Positions 1-12,536 of a stretch of 64,000 bases of DNA are shown here, piece by piece (the stretch's first letter is position 1; each line of letters opens with the position of its first letter). A program made the position numbers and the translations under genes. The notes under the pieces are model-generated. The model did no database searches and had not been told where the DNA came from. It saw nothing but the letters and a program-made list of their open reading frames with translations. Source of the stretch: Argentina anserina (taxonomy: Eukaryota > Streptophyta > Magnoliopsida > Rosales > Rosaceae); contig NC_065875.1 of the NCBI RefSeq assembly GCF_933775445.1, positions 1,612,001 to 1,676,000 of the forward strand. The letters run 5' to 3'.

Positions 1-990
1 TTGGACGTGCATGTGCGGACCAAAACGAGCTAAGAATCACATCGTTTCCTTGCCCTTTTTCAGTCTAAGATCTTCTCTCAAGATCGATCACTGTTTTTTT
101 TCCTATAAAAAAAAATATCACTGTTTTTATTTTTTCTTTGTTTCAAAGAAAGCATACAAATGCACTGATACAGCCGGGGAGGAGAATTAATATAAAGGAA
201 GTTGTTGTTTGTCCCAAACGGTTGATTTTGTGTGTCAAAGACTCAAAGGTTAAGTATGATTTTCTCACTTGCAATAAGAATGAAAGTATATAGGAAATAA
301 GTAGAGGTGTTGGCTGTGTTGGGTGTTATAGAGTTTGGAAACACCATTATATTAATCCAGTCTATCATTAATTTTCATCATCCATGAAGTTGAGAAAACC
401 TTGGCGATTCATAATGTACGTAAACTCCAATTGCCCGAGAAGTTTCTCATAAATTGTAATTTTACATGTAGTAGTTAGGAAAAACAAAATAAAAGAGAAC
501 TCCATAATTGGTTCTTCACAAGTTTATGATCTGTATTAAACAACTAAATGTGAAAATAAAAACCTTGTTTACTTATGGTTCTTTAATTTCCAGTTCTCTC
601 TTGTTCTAAATACGATTTTCTCACTTGCAATATATAAGAATGGAACTATAGACGATTACTCACACATAGTGATCAGTTTCTATGTGCTTAATTAGTAACA
701 TGCATGAAAGAAGGCAGAACCTACATGAGTCTCCCATGGAAAGCTCCCTTATTCCTTCATGAGTTTGTGTACGATTCACGCATCTCAATCTCCAAATTAC
801 CCGTTATTACCTTGGTAGAGTTCTAACTACCAAGTCCTCAAATCTATTTAATTTACACAATTAGGTACCCAGTAACATTCACGTGCATAAAATAAAAGTC
901 ATAAAGACATTGCTAGTCCTTCACCACATGGCAATGTATTATTGGATTGCTGAAACACACTTCTATGCCACTCTAGAAGCTCAACCTTGC
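1..990. other. Intergenic, 5' flank of SEO gene
   Basis: No coding region seen. AT-rich upstream sequence; the 3' part will include the promoter of the SEO gene that follows. The phrase 'acgattttctcacttgcaat' occurs around 610 and a close variant around 257, a weak internal repeat. Confidence 0.6.
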
Positions 991-999
991 TATAAATAG
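991..999 (+). promoter_or_regulatory. TATA box of SEO gene
   Basis: TATAAATAG lies 123 bases before the SEO start codon. A transcription start around 1020-1030 would leave a leader of about 95 bases. No other TATA-like site is better placed. Confidence 0.7.
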
Positions 1000-1121
1000 T
1001 CCCCTCAGCAAACACTGAGCTGCAAGAAGAACCAGTTCCCTTGAGCAAAATATTCCATAAGCTATAATCTCAGCTCCTGCATTTCCTTTTCCTCTGTGTT
1101 AATTAAGTCATCTCCTTCACC

Positions 1122-4100
1122 ATGCTAGGCATAGCTCCAAATGCGGTGAACGTGGGGACCTCAGCTGTCAGCAACGCCGCTCAGCACATCGAGGGTGACC
1201 TCAGCCTGTTCACCATGTCTGACCACAAAATCTTGGAGCTCATTTACACCAGCCATGTCCATGAGGACGACTCCTTTGATGTCGATTCTCTTTTCTTGAT
1301 CACCGAAAACATCATCAAGCGTTCTACCCAGATTGTTGATAACATCGTGCAGGTAGTACTTAATACATGAATGCTAGCTAGTTTATTATGCACTGTTTCT
1401 CAATATTTGAGCTTGTGTGGAGTTGCTGTGATTCGATCTGTCTAGTAGTGTTTCTGTAGAAAGCGGTGGAACAGTAGTGCATGCTTCTGCTAGTACTCCT
1501 TTTGCGATGAGTGGATAAGCTTTTTTCACCACAGACATTAGTGCTTCAAATAATATTTCACTTGAAGAAAAATTGGACTAAAATCATAGTAAATTCCCCT
1601 TTATAGAGTTTTGCAGTTAATAGTTTATATGAATATATACCTTACTTTTGTTTCAGTTTTTTTGGAAAGTCAATATATACTTGACAGTTCATATGTTTTT
1701 TTTTGTGCATGAAAAATTTAGAAACAAGATAATGAGATGAGGAGAATCGGACTTTCACTTTTGCTACAAATTAGAACAGACTAACAAAATGTTATCACCA
1801 CCCATTCACGCTTGAGAGGCTACGTCAATGTCATGGAGTTGTCATATACCAAACAAACAAAAGAAAGAAAATAAACAAGATAAATGTGCTTTACCATATG
1901 ACTCCAGAACAAGAAATAATTCTCTATATATATACTATTTTTTTGAAAATTCTACTATACATCAATTTATGTTATACATCCCACATCCGACGATTAATAT
2001 TGTTTTATGAGTGGGGTCAAAAAAATAATATAGATTGTCAACCGTTAGATGTGAGATGTGTTTTATGAGTGTGGTCAAAAAAATAATATAGATTGTCAAC
2101 CGTTAGATGTGAGATGTATAGTATACATTGATGTATACTATATTAACTCTTATTTTTTTTTCATTATATTAACACTTCTCCACTATGAACTAATTTTTCT
2201 TTCGATAAATTATGGTAATTTGAAGTTTATTGATTAAGATATTATTGTGTCAGGGCATAAAACGTCTCTAGATGCAACGTACTGATCATGAGTATTAAAT
2301 AACCTGGTATATATCAGTGTTAATTTTGAGGTTTAGAACCTATATGCGATGGATATATGATTGCTTCTGACTTGTTGCAGGGCACCCAAGTTCATGTTGA
2401 AACCATAGATGAGAAGCCCCCCAAAGCCAGCTTCAGCTCCCCATTGTGTACCCTCAAGTCAATTGGTTGTGAGGTGACTAATTAGTACTTTTCTCGACAG
2501 TTTTCCTAATTGCTTTCCAAGTTATCGAAATTAACCACTTTCTGTTTGAAATTTCAGCTATCTTGCAAAGGTCCAGGTGAAGAGATTGCCCATAAATCAA
2601 CACTCTCAATTCTTCACAAGCTATCAACCTACTCCTGGGAAGCCAAGGCAGTCTTGGCCTTAGCTGCCTTTGCTTTGGAATTTGGTGAGTTCTGGCTCCT
2701 TGCCCAAATTCACCAATCTGACCCGCTTGCCAAGTCTGTCGCCATCCTTAAGCGAGTGCCCGTCCTTCTTAAGCCGGCTGACCTCCAGAAGCGGCGCCAG
2801 GCAGTAGTTGAGCTTAACACTCTGATCAAGACCACGTTCCAAGTGATTGAGTGCATATTTGAACTGGAGAAGCTTTCTACTTATGATCCAAAGGATGTGC
2901 CTGCATTGGCCATTGCAATGGACCATATCCCAGTTGATATATATTGGTCTATCATAACGATTGTTGCTTGTGCCACTAAAGTCACTCTTCTCACTAGTGA
3001 TGAGTAAGTTTTTGTGCCCAACCGTTTGTTAATTTCTATATATAGATGTGATGGAGCATTGTGATCGAAGTTCGAAGAGCTTTCATTTATCTAAATCAAA
3101 TTAATTTGATGTAGGGACAAGCCACATGATTTATCACAATATGCTCAAAAGATCCATTACATCCTAAACAAGCTTAAGATCCAGCTGCTAATCGGCAAAA
3201 AACAAATAGGTGAGAACTTTTTCATTACCTGGTAGTAAGTTGTGTATCTTGTACTACAAGAAATTAATGCTGAAGAGTTGGTATTGAAAACAGAGGAGGC
3301 AGAGACATATAGGAAGCTGAGGAAACTTTTTCGGACCCCTGCCGAAGTTATGGAGGTGTTCAAGGCCCTGATTTTCTCCAAGGATAATGTGCAGCCAATA
3401 ATTGATGGTTCGACGAACAAAACGGTTTGTTCAAAGACTCATCTAGTACCTTACTTCAAAAATTAGAGTTATAACCTTAATTTGTAATTTTACACTTCGT
3501 TTTGTTATCCACATAGGTTACCATTGATGTTCTGAGGAGGAAGTACGTGTTGTTGTTCATCTCAAACCTGGACATTTCTGACGACGAAATTGCAATTCTC
3601 AAACCAGTTTATGAGGGAATAAATAAAGAAGACAAGTACAAGATTGTGTGGATTCCCATTGTGGAGCAATGGACTGATGAGCTACGGAAGAAGTTCGAGA
3701 TCTTGAGGACTAAGATGCCATGGTACACAGTGCAGTATTTTTCACCAGTTGCAGGCATCAGGTTTATCAAGGATGAGTGGCACTTCAAGGGTAAGCCTAC
3801 AATGGTAGTGATGAACCCACAAGGCAAAGTGGAAAACACTAATGCTCTCCACTTGATTCGAGTTTATGGAATGAAGGCATTTCCTTTCCATAAGGGCATA
3901 GAAGACACTATCGTAAATGACAAAGAGTGGATCACCCCCATTGTGAATGATATTCACCCAAGCATTCAGACATGGGTAAGTAAAATCATCTTCACGTACG
4001 GCTACTTACATTTATTACAATGCATTACCTTTTAACATATTAGGGTTTAATTTTGTCATGTCAACTCATCAACAGATCAAGGAGGAGAAGTACATTTTCT

Positions 4101-4666
4101 TCTATGGAGGCAAGGACAACGAATGGATCCAGCAATTCACAAAGAAAGCCACTGCCATTGCTAATGATCCTTTCATGAAGGAACTCAAGATCAACATTGA
4201 GCTGTATTGTGTAGGTAAGACCGCAAAAGGAGGCGAAGACCTTGGCATTCTCGGACGTTTCTGGAACGGCATTGAGAGCTTGTTCTTCACCAATGTCAAC
4301 AAGCAAACGGACACCGTCACCAAAGAAGTCCAGAAGTTGCTTTCCTACAAAAATGAGAGCGGATGGGCTGTGCTTTGCAAAGGGTCTACTGTGGTGGTCA
4401 GTGGCCACGGCTTCACAATCTTGAAGGTGCTTGAGGACTTTGAGAGATGGAAGGAGATTGTCAAGGAGAAGGGCTTTGAGGTCTCATTCAAGTCGTACCA
4501 CGATAAGGTGATTCAGACTATAAAGCACTGTTGCCGTCTTGACATCCCAAGTGTAGCAGGAAATGTTCCGGAGACAATGAAGTGTCCGGAGTGTCCTCGC
4601 ACCATGGAAACCTATGTGAGCTACAAGTGTTGCCACACTGATGGTCCCATTAACGCACATCATTAG
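1122..4666 (+). CDS. Sieve element occlusion (SEO/P-protein) gene, 7 exons
   Basis: Predicted phloem filament protein of the SEO family. These structural P-proteins form filaments or forisomes in sieve elements and help plug them after wounding. Exons read from GT/AG borders: 1122-1352, 2381-2473, 2558-3003, 3115-3209, 3261-3424, 3517-3975, 4076-4666. All phases join cleanly, giving about 692 residues, the usual family length. The N-terminal SEO region starts near SDHKILELIYTSHV; the middle carries YSWEAKAVLALAAFALEFGEFW. The C-terminal thioredoxin-like SEO domain includes YVLLFISNLDIS, YKIVWIPIVEQW and the conserved Cys-rich end CPECPRTMETYVSYKCCH. The start fits the TATA box and the in-frame N-terminus. 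No stops or frameshifts in the exons, so likely functional. Family assignment is strong; which SEO clade (SEOa/b/c) cannot be told without a tree. Confidence 0.93.
1951..2144. mobile_element. MITE in SEO intron 1
   Basis: The ends are inverted copies of each other over about 45 bases: left TCTACTATACATCAA, right TTGATGTATACTATA. The inside carries a 60-base near-perfect tandem duplication (about 2006-2065 and 2061-2120; contains GTCAACCGTTAGATGTGAGA). It lies wholly in intron 1 and does not touch splice sites. Superfamily not determined. Confidence 0.65.
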
Positions 4667-5190
4667 ATCGATGTATCGTTTGCTATTGAAAGACTAAGAG
4701 GGCGTCTAATACCACTACATAGTACAAGGGACAAGTGCCCTGCTCTGTTTTGTTTTCCCAGTGTCACCGTTTGTACAATAATGATGGGTCATATTAATCC
4801 GTTGGTAATGTGATGCCCGCCTATGTGAGTCCGATGTGTGTTCAGTAGTAAGACTTAAGAGTACTAAAATCTTACGTTCATCTTCTGATATAATCACTTA
4901 TATATGTTATACTTGGTTCAACATGAATTTTTGTCCTCGGTTTCTTTTCGTTTATATTTTGGTTGAGATAATTAAAAGGAAAAATAGCCTAGCTACAGGG
5001 CGCGGATACAGTAAAACGATGAATGCATAATCTACAAAGTAAACGAGTAGCTTATTGTACGTAAAAGACGATATATAGAAGATTAGAACCTGGCTAGTGA
5101 CCTTATTGTAGTAGCTAGTTTCTCAAACTAATAATGTACACAAATGATTTCATATTTTACAAAGTAAACGTACAAATGATGAAATGAACA
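4667..5190. other. 3' flank of SEO, no gene
   Basis: Holds the SEO 3' untranslated region and terminator; no specific poly(A) signal could be chosen. No coding evidence. Confidence 0.5.
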
Positions 5191-6924
5191 TCATCTAGGG
5201 GCATAATAATATTGTTTCATGGCATATACGGTTTGCACTATAGTGACTCCCAAAAGGACAGAAGCTGCAATCAAAGAAGTAACTTTCCAGAGGTTTGTTG
5301 AAGTAACATTCCACGTTAGATAATTACGCTTCAACTGTGCAGTAGTTCTTAGTTCACGCCTCATTCTGTGAAGCTTTTTGTCCTCTGCAACCTGGTAATG
5401 TTCATTTACTTGGTAGCACCTGTTGGGGAATGCGGGCGTCAGCAATGGTCTCACGCGTAGGCGTCTCGACGGTATCATCATCACATACGTTATTAAATGT
5501 AATGCGAAACGGAGCGATTAGCGATTAACAACGAGTCGTATAACTGCGGCGCGTTAGTGACAAGACGAAATAATAAACTGTAGAATGTAAATAGAAATAA
5601 CTCACAACCACAAGCGGAAAATAAAAATAATAGAGAACACCGGGATTTAATGTGGTTCGGTAAAGTGCATATATCCACGGGTAGCAAAAATAAAAAACCT
5701 TCACTATACGAAGAAAGATTACACCGAGAGAAACACTACTTCAAGACTCACACTTGAAGGAATACACACTCACACACTTTATTTTGCTACACACACAAAA
5801 CTCTCTACTTGAAGTTTTCTCTATCTCTCACTCTTGATCACATACAAGATGATCTCTCCCTTATTGTTCTTCTATGTTTATTGCACCACTTCTCATGTCT
5901 TTATATAGGCAAACATTTTTGTGCAATTCATGCATTTGCATGTAACATGCATGGAAGCAAAATCAATATTCTTCCTTCATTCATGCTCAATGTTGGCATG
6001 CTCATCAATGCATTCTTCTTTCATTCATGCTCAAACAAATCAACCACCTACCACCATAAGGTTGTAGATTTGTTTCTTACCTTCAACAAAGGTTGCTCCA
6101 AGTTTCAACAAAATCAACTTCATCAATTAATAGGCCACCAAAGCAATATGTGTGCTTGATTTACTCATGTGAACATCACATAATTTTCTCACCTCCATTA
6201 AGGAGGGATTGACTCTATCAAGTCCGTCGTACAAGAACTCCTTAAGCGAGGTGTCTTTGTAAAGCTTGTTGAAAAATTGGTACACGTCTGATTCAGCACT
6301 CCGCCAATTTGTAGTGATTATCTTTTTCTCACAAAACAAATTCATTTCCTTTTGCGAAGCGATGAGGTTATCCATTAAAAACACATAGGATGTGATTTTA
6401 TGCGAACATCCATGATAGCATTGTTCAAATGCAATCAAGTTCCTGAAGAGTGATTATGTTAACTCTCCAGTGACAAGCGGGGGAATTGTGAACACTCCAT
6501 CTTCGAATATGCTAGAATCCATTCTGAATACTACTCCTGACTCCAATAGAATACTTGCAGGTTGCATAAACTATGTCTTAAGGCCATAGAAAGGTGGCCG
6601 AAAATTGTTATAATCCGTGTCTTCCAATACAATGTTCACTATGCTGTCATGACTGTCACTTGTGACGGCGGCGACGTATGAGAGAGCAGTCGTTGGATGC
6701 AATTCCACCCGCATGCTAGGACCATAGAAAGACTGTTGGAAACCACCTCCTTCGTAAGGATATATAAAGAGTTGAGGGGAGCCTATTTGAAGCACTGCCG
6801 GAGTATAGGCACCTTCAAATTCTAACGGCGCGTGCAAATCACGCATCTTTTGTAGAGCGACATACCCAGGAAACCACGCGCAAACTTCTTTCTCTATTAT
6901 TCTCTTTTGAGTTAATTTCGTCAT
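5191..6924 (-). pseudogene. Broken DUF247 gene
   Basis: Remnant of a DUF247 (UPF0481) gene, read right to left. An N-terminal piece (6924-6571) still shows the family signature EGAYTPAVLQIG, compared with PEAYTPDVVTIG in the intact genes. Much of the middle is deleted. A central piece (6438-6170) has FRNLIAFEQCYHGCSHKITSY and LMDNLIASQKEMNLFCEKKI, preceded by an in-frame stop. The C-terminal piece (5415-5191) ends in a membrane segment (LWKVTSLIAASVLLGVTIVQTVYA). Stops, deletions and a 748-base insertion at 5411-6158 break it. It has the same orientation as the intact pair at 24-29 kb, so it is probably a dead member of the same cluster. Confidence 0.85.
5411..6158 (+). mobile_element. Insertion in DUF247 pseudogene, LTR-like
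   Basis: 748 bases that have no counterpart in DUF247 genes, bounded on both sides by the perfect 7-base repeat ATTTACT (5404-5410 and 6159-6165). Inside, TGTTGGGG at 5421, a TGGTTCGGTAA...TCCACGGG stretch (about 5651-5682) and a TATATAGG box near 5902 look like the regulatory part of a plant LTR. A 7-base duplication is unusual for an LTR element, where 5 is normal, so the class is open. Confidence 0.6.
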
Positions 6925-9900
6925 CGGTACTCAAATTATTGTGTCAAGGTCAATATAGTACTCTAATTCTGAGTTATACCAATGTAGTACCCAAACTTGT
7001 AATTCGCTATCAATGAATGGTCTGAGCCCAATTTCTGTTACGGCTTCGTTATCTTGGTCACGTGTCCCGCACGTGATCACAAAACAAATTTCAACATCAG
7101 TACCCAAACTCTTGTGGCAAGATCAATGTAGTACCTCAACTTTGAGTTGTACCAATGTAGTACCGAAACTCATTTTTCTCTATCAACGAGGGGTCTGAAA
7201 CCAATTTCTATCACAACTCCATCTTTTGGGTCACGTGTCATAACTTCTTGTCTTTTCTTCTTTTCTTCTCATTCTCCTTCACTCTCACTCCTTCCACATT
7301 GTATTTTTGAGCTCAGATTTCGGGGCAAAGCAACACTACGAGTTGTGTTTCTTCCAAACTCTTCAATCACGATGACGACTTCTCCCAGCTCGGCAGCTCT
7401 GCCTTGAGCCACAACATCGTCAACCTCACATCCTCCACATACGACCTTCTCTCCCTCCACATACGACATTCGAGGCATGTAAAGTAGTGCGGTCGACGGT
7501 CGAGAATCTCAGAGTGAAGGTCTGCGATCGTGACTTGTCAATGGATCGGGGGTTCCAAGTAGAGGTGGAGGAGCTCGAAGATGATATTGGTGGTGGAGGA
7601 GGAGGCGGTGGGGATAAGAGAAGGTGAAGCTCTTTGATGCCACATTGTGGTGGGGAGGTGTCCGGAACATAATGAGAATGGGTTGGTGTTTTGCCCAATT
7701 TGTAAGTTGTTTCTTAATTCTAGATATTTACTGTAAGAGTTTCTTATTTAGGGCCTTAGAAGTTATAACCCACATAGAGGTATTTAGGTAAATACTGTAA
7801 TAACCCGATTTTTCGGAAAACCAATTATGGGATGGTTTTTCAAATTTATTAAGTTTGTAAATTTATTAAACGCGTTTGTTTTGCTTTGTGACGTTATGAG
7901 TCGAAAACGGAATCGTTTTTGGAAAATTTAATTAGGGAAACGTTACGTTTTCACGACGCGAGAATCGACTTTTCCTTTGTCGCTCGTTTGTGAAAACTTC
8001 CTTCACGGAAGATGTAGAGGTCGTCGATACGAATTCGTAGATACATCACGCGTTTGAATCGAACGTCGGACGTGAAAGTTATTAATGACGGAAGTTAGTT
8101 TCCGATTTTGGAAATGGGTATAAAAGGGAAGTTAATGGAGCTAGGGTTTCCATTTTCGGAAACCCTCACCCCGCCTCCCTCTTTCTCTCTCTTCGCTCTC
8201 TCTCCCTCTCCCTGATCGCTCTCTCTCCCCGACCCTCGCACCCTCGCCGACGATCTCCCTACTCCGGGTGACGTGGCCCTCACCGCCGACTCCACCCTCC
8301 TCTAAACAAGGCACGACCCCCAGCGTCGCCGGGAAGCCACGCCGACCACCAGAGATTTCTGGAACAACTCGCCGCCATCTAAGCTCTCCTCCGACAAAGC
8401 TAGGGCTCAAAGCAGGTGCTCCTCCACCACTCTTCACCCTCGGTGCCACCTACGATCGGAGGGGGAACTCGAGACCACGCCGTCCTCACCACGAATCGAG
8501 CACGATCGGTCCAAGCTCTCCGACAAGCTCCGGTGCTTCCAAGGCAGGAAATAGGTGAGGATTCGATTAAATTGGTTGTTGTGATTATTGTTTGTGTGAT
8601 TTTGGTTGTATTGGATGGATTTGAGGAGGATTTAGAGGAGATCGGAGGAGGAGAAGGAGGGGAGAATACCGCCGCCTTAGGCGGCGCGTGAAGAGGTGAG
8701 GAGGCGGCAGGAGGCCGTGGAGGAGAAGAGGAGGGAAAATGGAGAGGTTTGGGGGCGGCGGTGGCGTGCTACGCGCCGGTTTTGGAGTCAAAGCATGGGC
8801 CCCACGGGCTATCACTGTGGGCGGCGCGTGAGCCCCACGCGCCGCCACATACGGTGGTGCGTGAATAGTGATTTTGAAACAGTAATCTTGTAAAATTTAT
8901 TTTTACGTACGGTAAATGTAAAAAGTGATTTACGTACAGTAAATGTGAATTTATTTTACGTACGGTAAATATAAATGTAAATTACGTACAGTAATTGTAA
9001 AAGTAATTTCGGAAGGGTAAATCGTAATTATTATTTACTGAAACCGTATTTACGATTGATTAGTACATGGATGTACGTGAATACATAAATGTTATGCATA
9101 CGTACAGAAATACGTAAATAAAATTACTAAATTTTAAAGAATTAACTATGACATGTATATGATATAGTGGATTGTGTATGTGTATAAATGGTAAAATAGG
9201 TACATATATATGGTTTGCTGTATTATATACTGTCGTAATTTTCGTTGCGAACAAGTTCATTTTGGTGTTGAGATTTATTTATTGAGCATGTTGATTTGAT
9301 TTGTACAATATCATGTGATGATTATTGTACGTGGTTTTAACATTTTGTTGTGTTGAAACGTTTTCTATCTTTGGACGTGTTTTTCTGTCTTCGGACGTGT
9401 TTTTTCTGTCTTCGGACCAGTCTTCGAACGTGTTGTCATGTCAGAACCTAGCCTTAGTCGGACGACAGTTACGATACAGTTAGAGCTCTAGTCTATCTGC
9501 CGGTATACTGCATGAGAGGTAACAAATGTGTTATCGGCTTATGAGTACCTATATTTTGGATATTGGGTGACAAGTGGTTGCCCAATGTCGGCGGCGTACT
9601 AACATGAGGGGTACCAGCGCTCATGAGTACCCGTATTATAAATGGATTTGGGTAAACAGAGGGGTACCATTTGGGTAAACAGATGGGTTGCCCATTTCTC
9701 ATGAGCACATATATTTTCATAATATTAGACAACTAGATAGGCCGTCTAATGACTCATGAGTGCATTTATGATTGATGTTTTGTGGATTTCCGTATATATT
9801 TTTATGCGAGTTATATTGTTGTTTTACTCATATGAGCTGCAAAGCTTACCGGGTTTGTGTTTACAATCCCAGTGCACCTATTCGATAGTGTATGAGATAA

Positions 9901-10515
9901 TTCCGCAGGTGTGGATTAACAAAAATCGACGGACAACTCTGAAGACTTGAAGTTGTTTTATTCTATCTTGTGGTGAGAATTTGAGAGGATTCTTACATTT
10001 CCATTTGATATAATGTTGAATTATAAATTTGGTTTGTAATAATCATTTTGACTGAGTTGTATTATGAACTCAGTAATGATCCGCTGTGACATTAAAATAA
10101 TTTCGATTTATTGAGATTGTTTTAGAGTTTTTCATGACTTCGAAATTTGAGTTTCATACTTGAAATTTTGGGGTTGTTACAAATACCCTTTTTATTTTAA
10201 TCCATAAGATGAAACCGTGACTTAAATTGGCCTCAGACCCCTAATTGATAGCGAAAAACTAGTTTGAGTACTACATTGGTACAACTGAGAGTTTGGATAT
10301 TACATTGACCATACCACAAGAGTTTGGGTACCGCTCTTGAAATTTTTTTTGTGGTCACGTGCAGGACACGTGACCGAGATAACGTAGCCGTAACAGAAGG
10401 GTTCAGACCATTCGTCGATAGCGAATTATAATTTTGGGTATTATATTGGTACAACTCATAGTTGAGGTACTATATTGACCTTGCCACAATAATTTGGGTA
10501 CCGATGATGAACTTT
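6918..10515. mobile_element. TIR element with ~300-bp inverted arms
   Basis: Left arm (6918-7240) and right arm (10222-10515) are inverted copies; both outer ends read TTC[G/A]TCATCGGTAC. Each arm holds two degenerate tandem units built on the phrase GTACCCAAACT...GTCAATGTAGTACC...CACGTGTC. No transposase is visible. Between the arms lie about 550 bases of host filler and the solo LTR at 7796-10181; without it the element would be about 1.2 kb. The target duplication was not found. A MULE-like origin is a guess based on arm length. Confidence 0.65.
7796..10181 (+). mobile_element. Solo LTR, 2.4 kb (family A, copy 1)
   Basis: Starts TGTAATAACCCG, ends GGGGTTGTTACA (TG...CA) and is flanked by the exact 5-base duplication AATAC (7791-7795, 10182-10186). 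A TATAAAAG box at about 8111 precedes a pyrimidine-rich stretch and GC-rich sequence, marking + as the sense strand. An ACGTACGGTAAAT mini-repeat occurs at 8905-9010. No internal domain follows, so it is a solo LTR. Long LTRs opening TGTAAYAACCC are common in plant Gypsy elements; lineage not proven. Short open frames within it (about 8.1-8.9 kb) are GC-rich leader sequence, not genes. Confidence 0.85.
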
Positions 10516-10984
10516 TTTCTTCTCTTCTTCCCCTGTGATTGAATCAGAACCCATAAACCATAAAGAAAACTGATTTCTGGTTACACAACATCAACATATG
10601 GAGAAACCGATATGAGATTCAATTCCAAAATCAAAGAAACTACCAAATTAACCCAATTTGGAATCAAACCCAAAGATCAAAGAAATTAACTAACTTCTAA
10701 ATTTCAATTCAGAGATAGATCTTTAAGGAAGGACTTGAATCAAGGAGGCATCAACAATGTAGAATGGAAAACCAGATCTCCTTTTGAAATTGAAAATCAA
10801 TGAGCCATCTTTGGGATTGAAACACAACGCGGAAAGGCTGAAGTGTTTCTCATCAACATGACTCCTGCGTGCTTCCGTCATTGACGGAGATGGTGGAAGA
10901 AACAATATAAATGAGTTTTAGGAGATGAATGAAAGTAGGAGGGAACCATTGACCTAATCGGCTAATCATATTTCTTCCTATTCT
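10516..10984. other. No gene recognised
   Basis: AT-rich flank right of the inverted-arm element. Short open frames on the minus strand (10723-11038) have no recognisable domain. Confidence 0.4.
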
Positions 10985-10994
10985 CTCTTTTACT

Positions 10995-11585
10995 AAGTAG
11001 CACGGACACGGATACGATTCGATACGTAGACACGACATATATAATTTGTTTTGGACACGGACACGTGGTGGACACGTTAATTAAATATTATTTTTAATAT
11101 AAATATTTATTTATTTAAAAATTAATTTATAATTGTGAAAGTATTTAGAATTTTAGATGTATATGTATGTCAAAGTGTGCATTAAAATGATGAAAACATA
11201 ACTTGTTAGAATGGCTAAGGACTTGATAAGTACCTTAGATAACCAATGTTCGAATCCCATCACAAGCATTCTTATTTTTATCACGAGTTTCTCTCCTTAT
11301 ATATATATATATATATATATATTAAAGTGTGCGTAAATATAACAAAAACTGAATCTGTTGGAATAGTTGAGAAGTTGTTCAGTGCCTTGGATGACCAAAG
11401 TTCAAATCTCACCATAAGCACGTTTACTTTTAATTATGAGTTGGTGCGTGTCTGAGTGTCCGATTCAAATATTCGCGCATGTCCGAACCGTGTCTAAAGT
11501 CAGTTCGCGTTTCCGAACGTGTCTGTATCCATGTCCGTGTCGGACACGCAATACGGTGCCCATAACACGTGTTTGTGCTTCATAA
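10995..11585. mobile_element. 591-bp non-autonomous TIR element (GTAGCAC family)
   Basis: Left end AAGTAGCACGGACACGG; right end, read on the other strand, TTATGAAGCACAAACACG. An exact 8-base target duplication CTTTTACT flanks it (10987-10994, 11586-11593). An AT dinucleotide run sits at about 11298-11321. Two degenerate copies of a TTCRAATCYCA phrase at about 11250 and 11402 resemble a tRNA B box. The family is shared with 31500-32442. The 8-base duplication suggests hAT or MULE ancestry. Confidence 0.75.
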
Positions 11586-11593
11586 CTTTTACT

Positions 11594-12536
11594 TTTTCTT
11601 CAACCCTCACTCGCCTACTAACAGGTTTCTAACGTGCAGCAAACACCCAACAAAATAAAAATGTCCACGTGTTAGATTGGACGATTGAGAGTGGACGGTG
11701 TTGGTATTTGTGGGTGAACGTTATCCGTTTCCAGAGTTGAGAACAAACTAAGGAAGCTGATTTTCTAGTAGCAAAAGGTCATGGCATATATAAATACTGA
11801 AACATGCAATTTATGTTGAAAATGGGGTCGTTGATTCTAATATCTTCACTAAATCAAAGCTTGCAAAATACTTCAATTATGAAAAAACCATCAAGTATCA
11901 TCATTTCAATGAAGTCATTCTTGTTGAGATGATCGAGTGGTTCGCATAAAACTCACGAGCATGTTTCTCAAACTCCTTAATATATATGCCTTCAATTAAC
12001 GTTTTCAAAGTTATATTTTTGCGCAAGAGAAAATTGTGAAGTGTTGGAAGTGTTTACTGCCTCCATCATGAAAAGGTCCAATTGCCACGCCATCGGGATG
12101 ATAAGCCTTTGGATTTTGTCTCCTAATAACTTGTTTTTTGGGTCAATCATCTCCTAATAACTTGAGGATCTCTGAAAATGCAGCACTTTGCTGAAAGGGG
12201 TGAATTTCAGTGAAGCTTTGCAGTAATGTTGTTTTCCAATGCTTCAACATTGATTTCTCTATCAACTTCCATGACATTGATCGGTGACAATGATTGTAAT
12301 CTTCAAGCTAAGTGGATGTACTTAGTCCAAAAGACTGAACAACATAAGCATGCATGCCACCGAACACAAATTCGATGCCTGGTAGTACCAACTATATATC
12401 AGAAATACTTTTAAGTCGGAATACTTCTACGAAAAAGCTTGAAGATGAAGAAAATGAAAGAGAGGAAAAAATAGAAACTGTAGTCCAACAATATATAGCG
12501 GAGGACCTAACGCAGATGAGTGGCGTGCGCATGTAT
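11594..12536. other. No gene recognised; possible DUF247-like scraps
   Basis: Short open frames at 12226-12602 carry no domain I can name. The stretch 11930-12120 has phrases similar to the antisense of the DUF247 genes (for example TCATTTCAATGAAGTC, AAAAGGTCCAATTGCCACGCC), suggesting a decayed minus-strand fragment, but it is too eroded to call. Confidence 0.35.

Noticed and set aside
8095..8893. GC-rich overlapping open frames in several frames on both strands
   Set aside because: They lie in the leader part of a solo LTR, have no domains and are matched by equivalent GC-rich sequence in copy 2.
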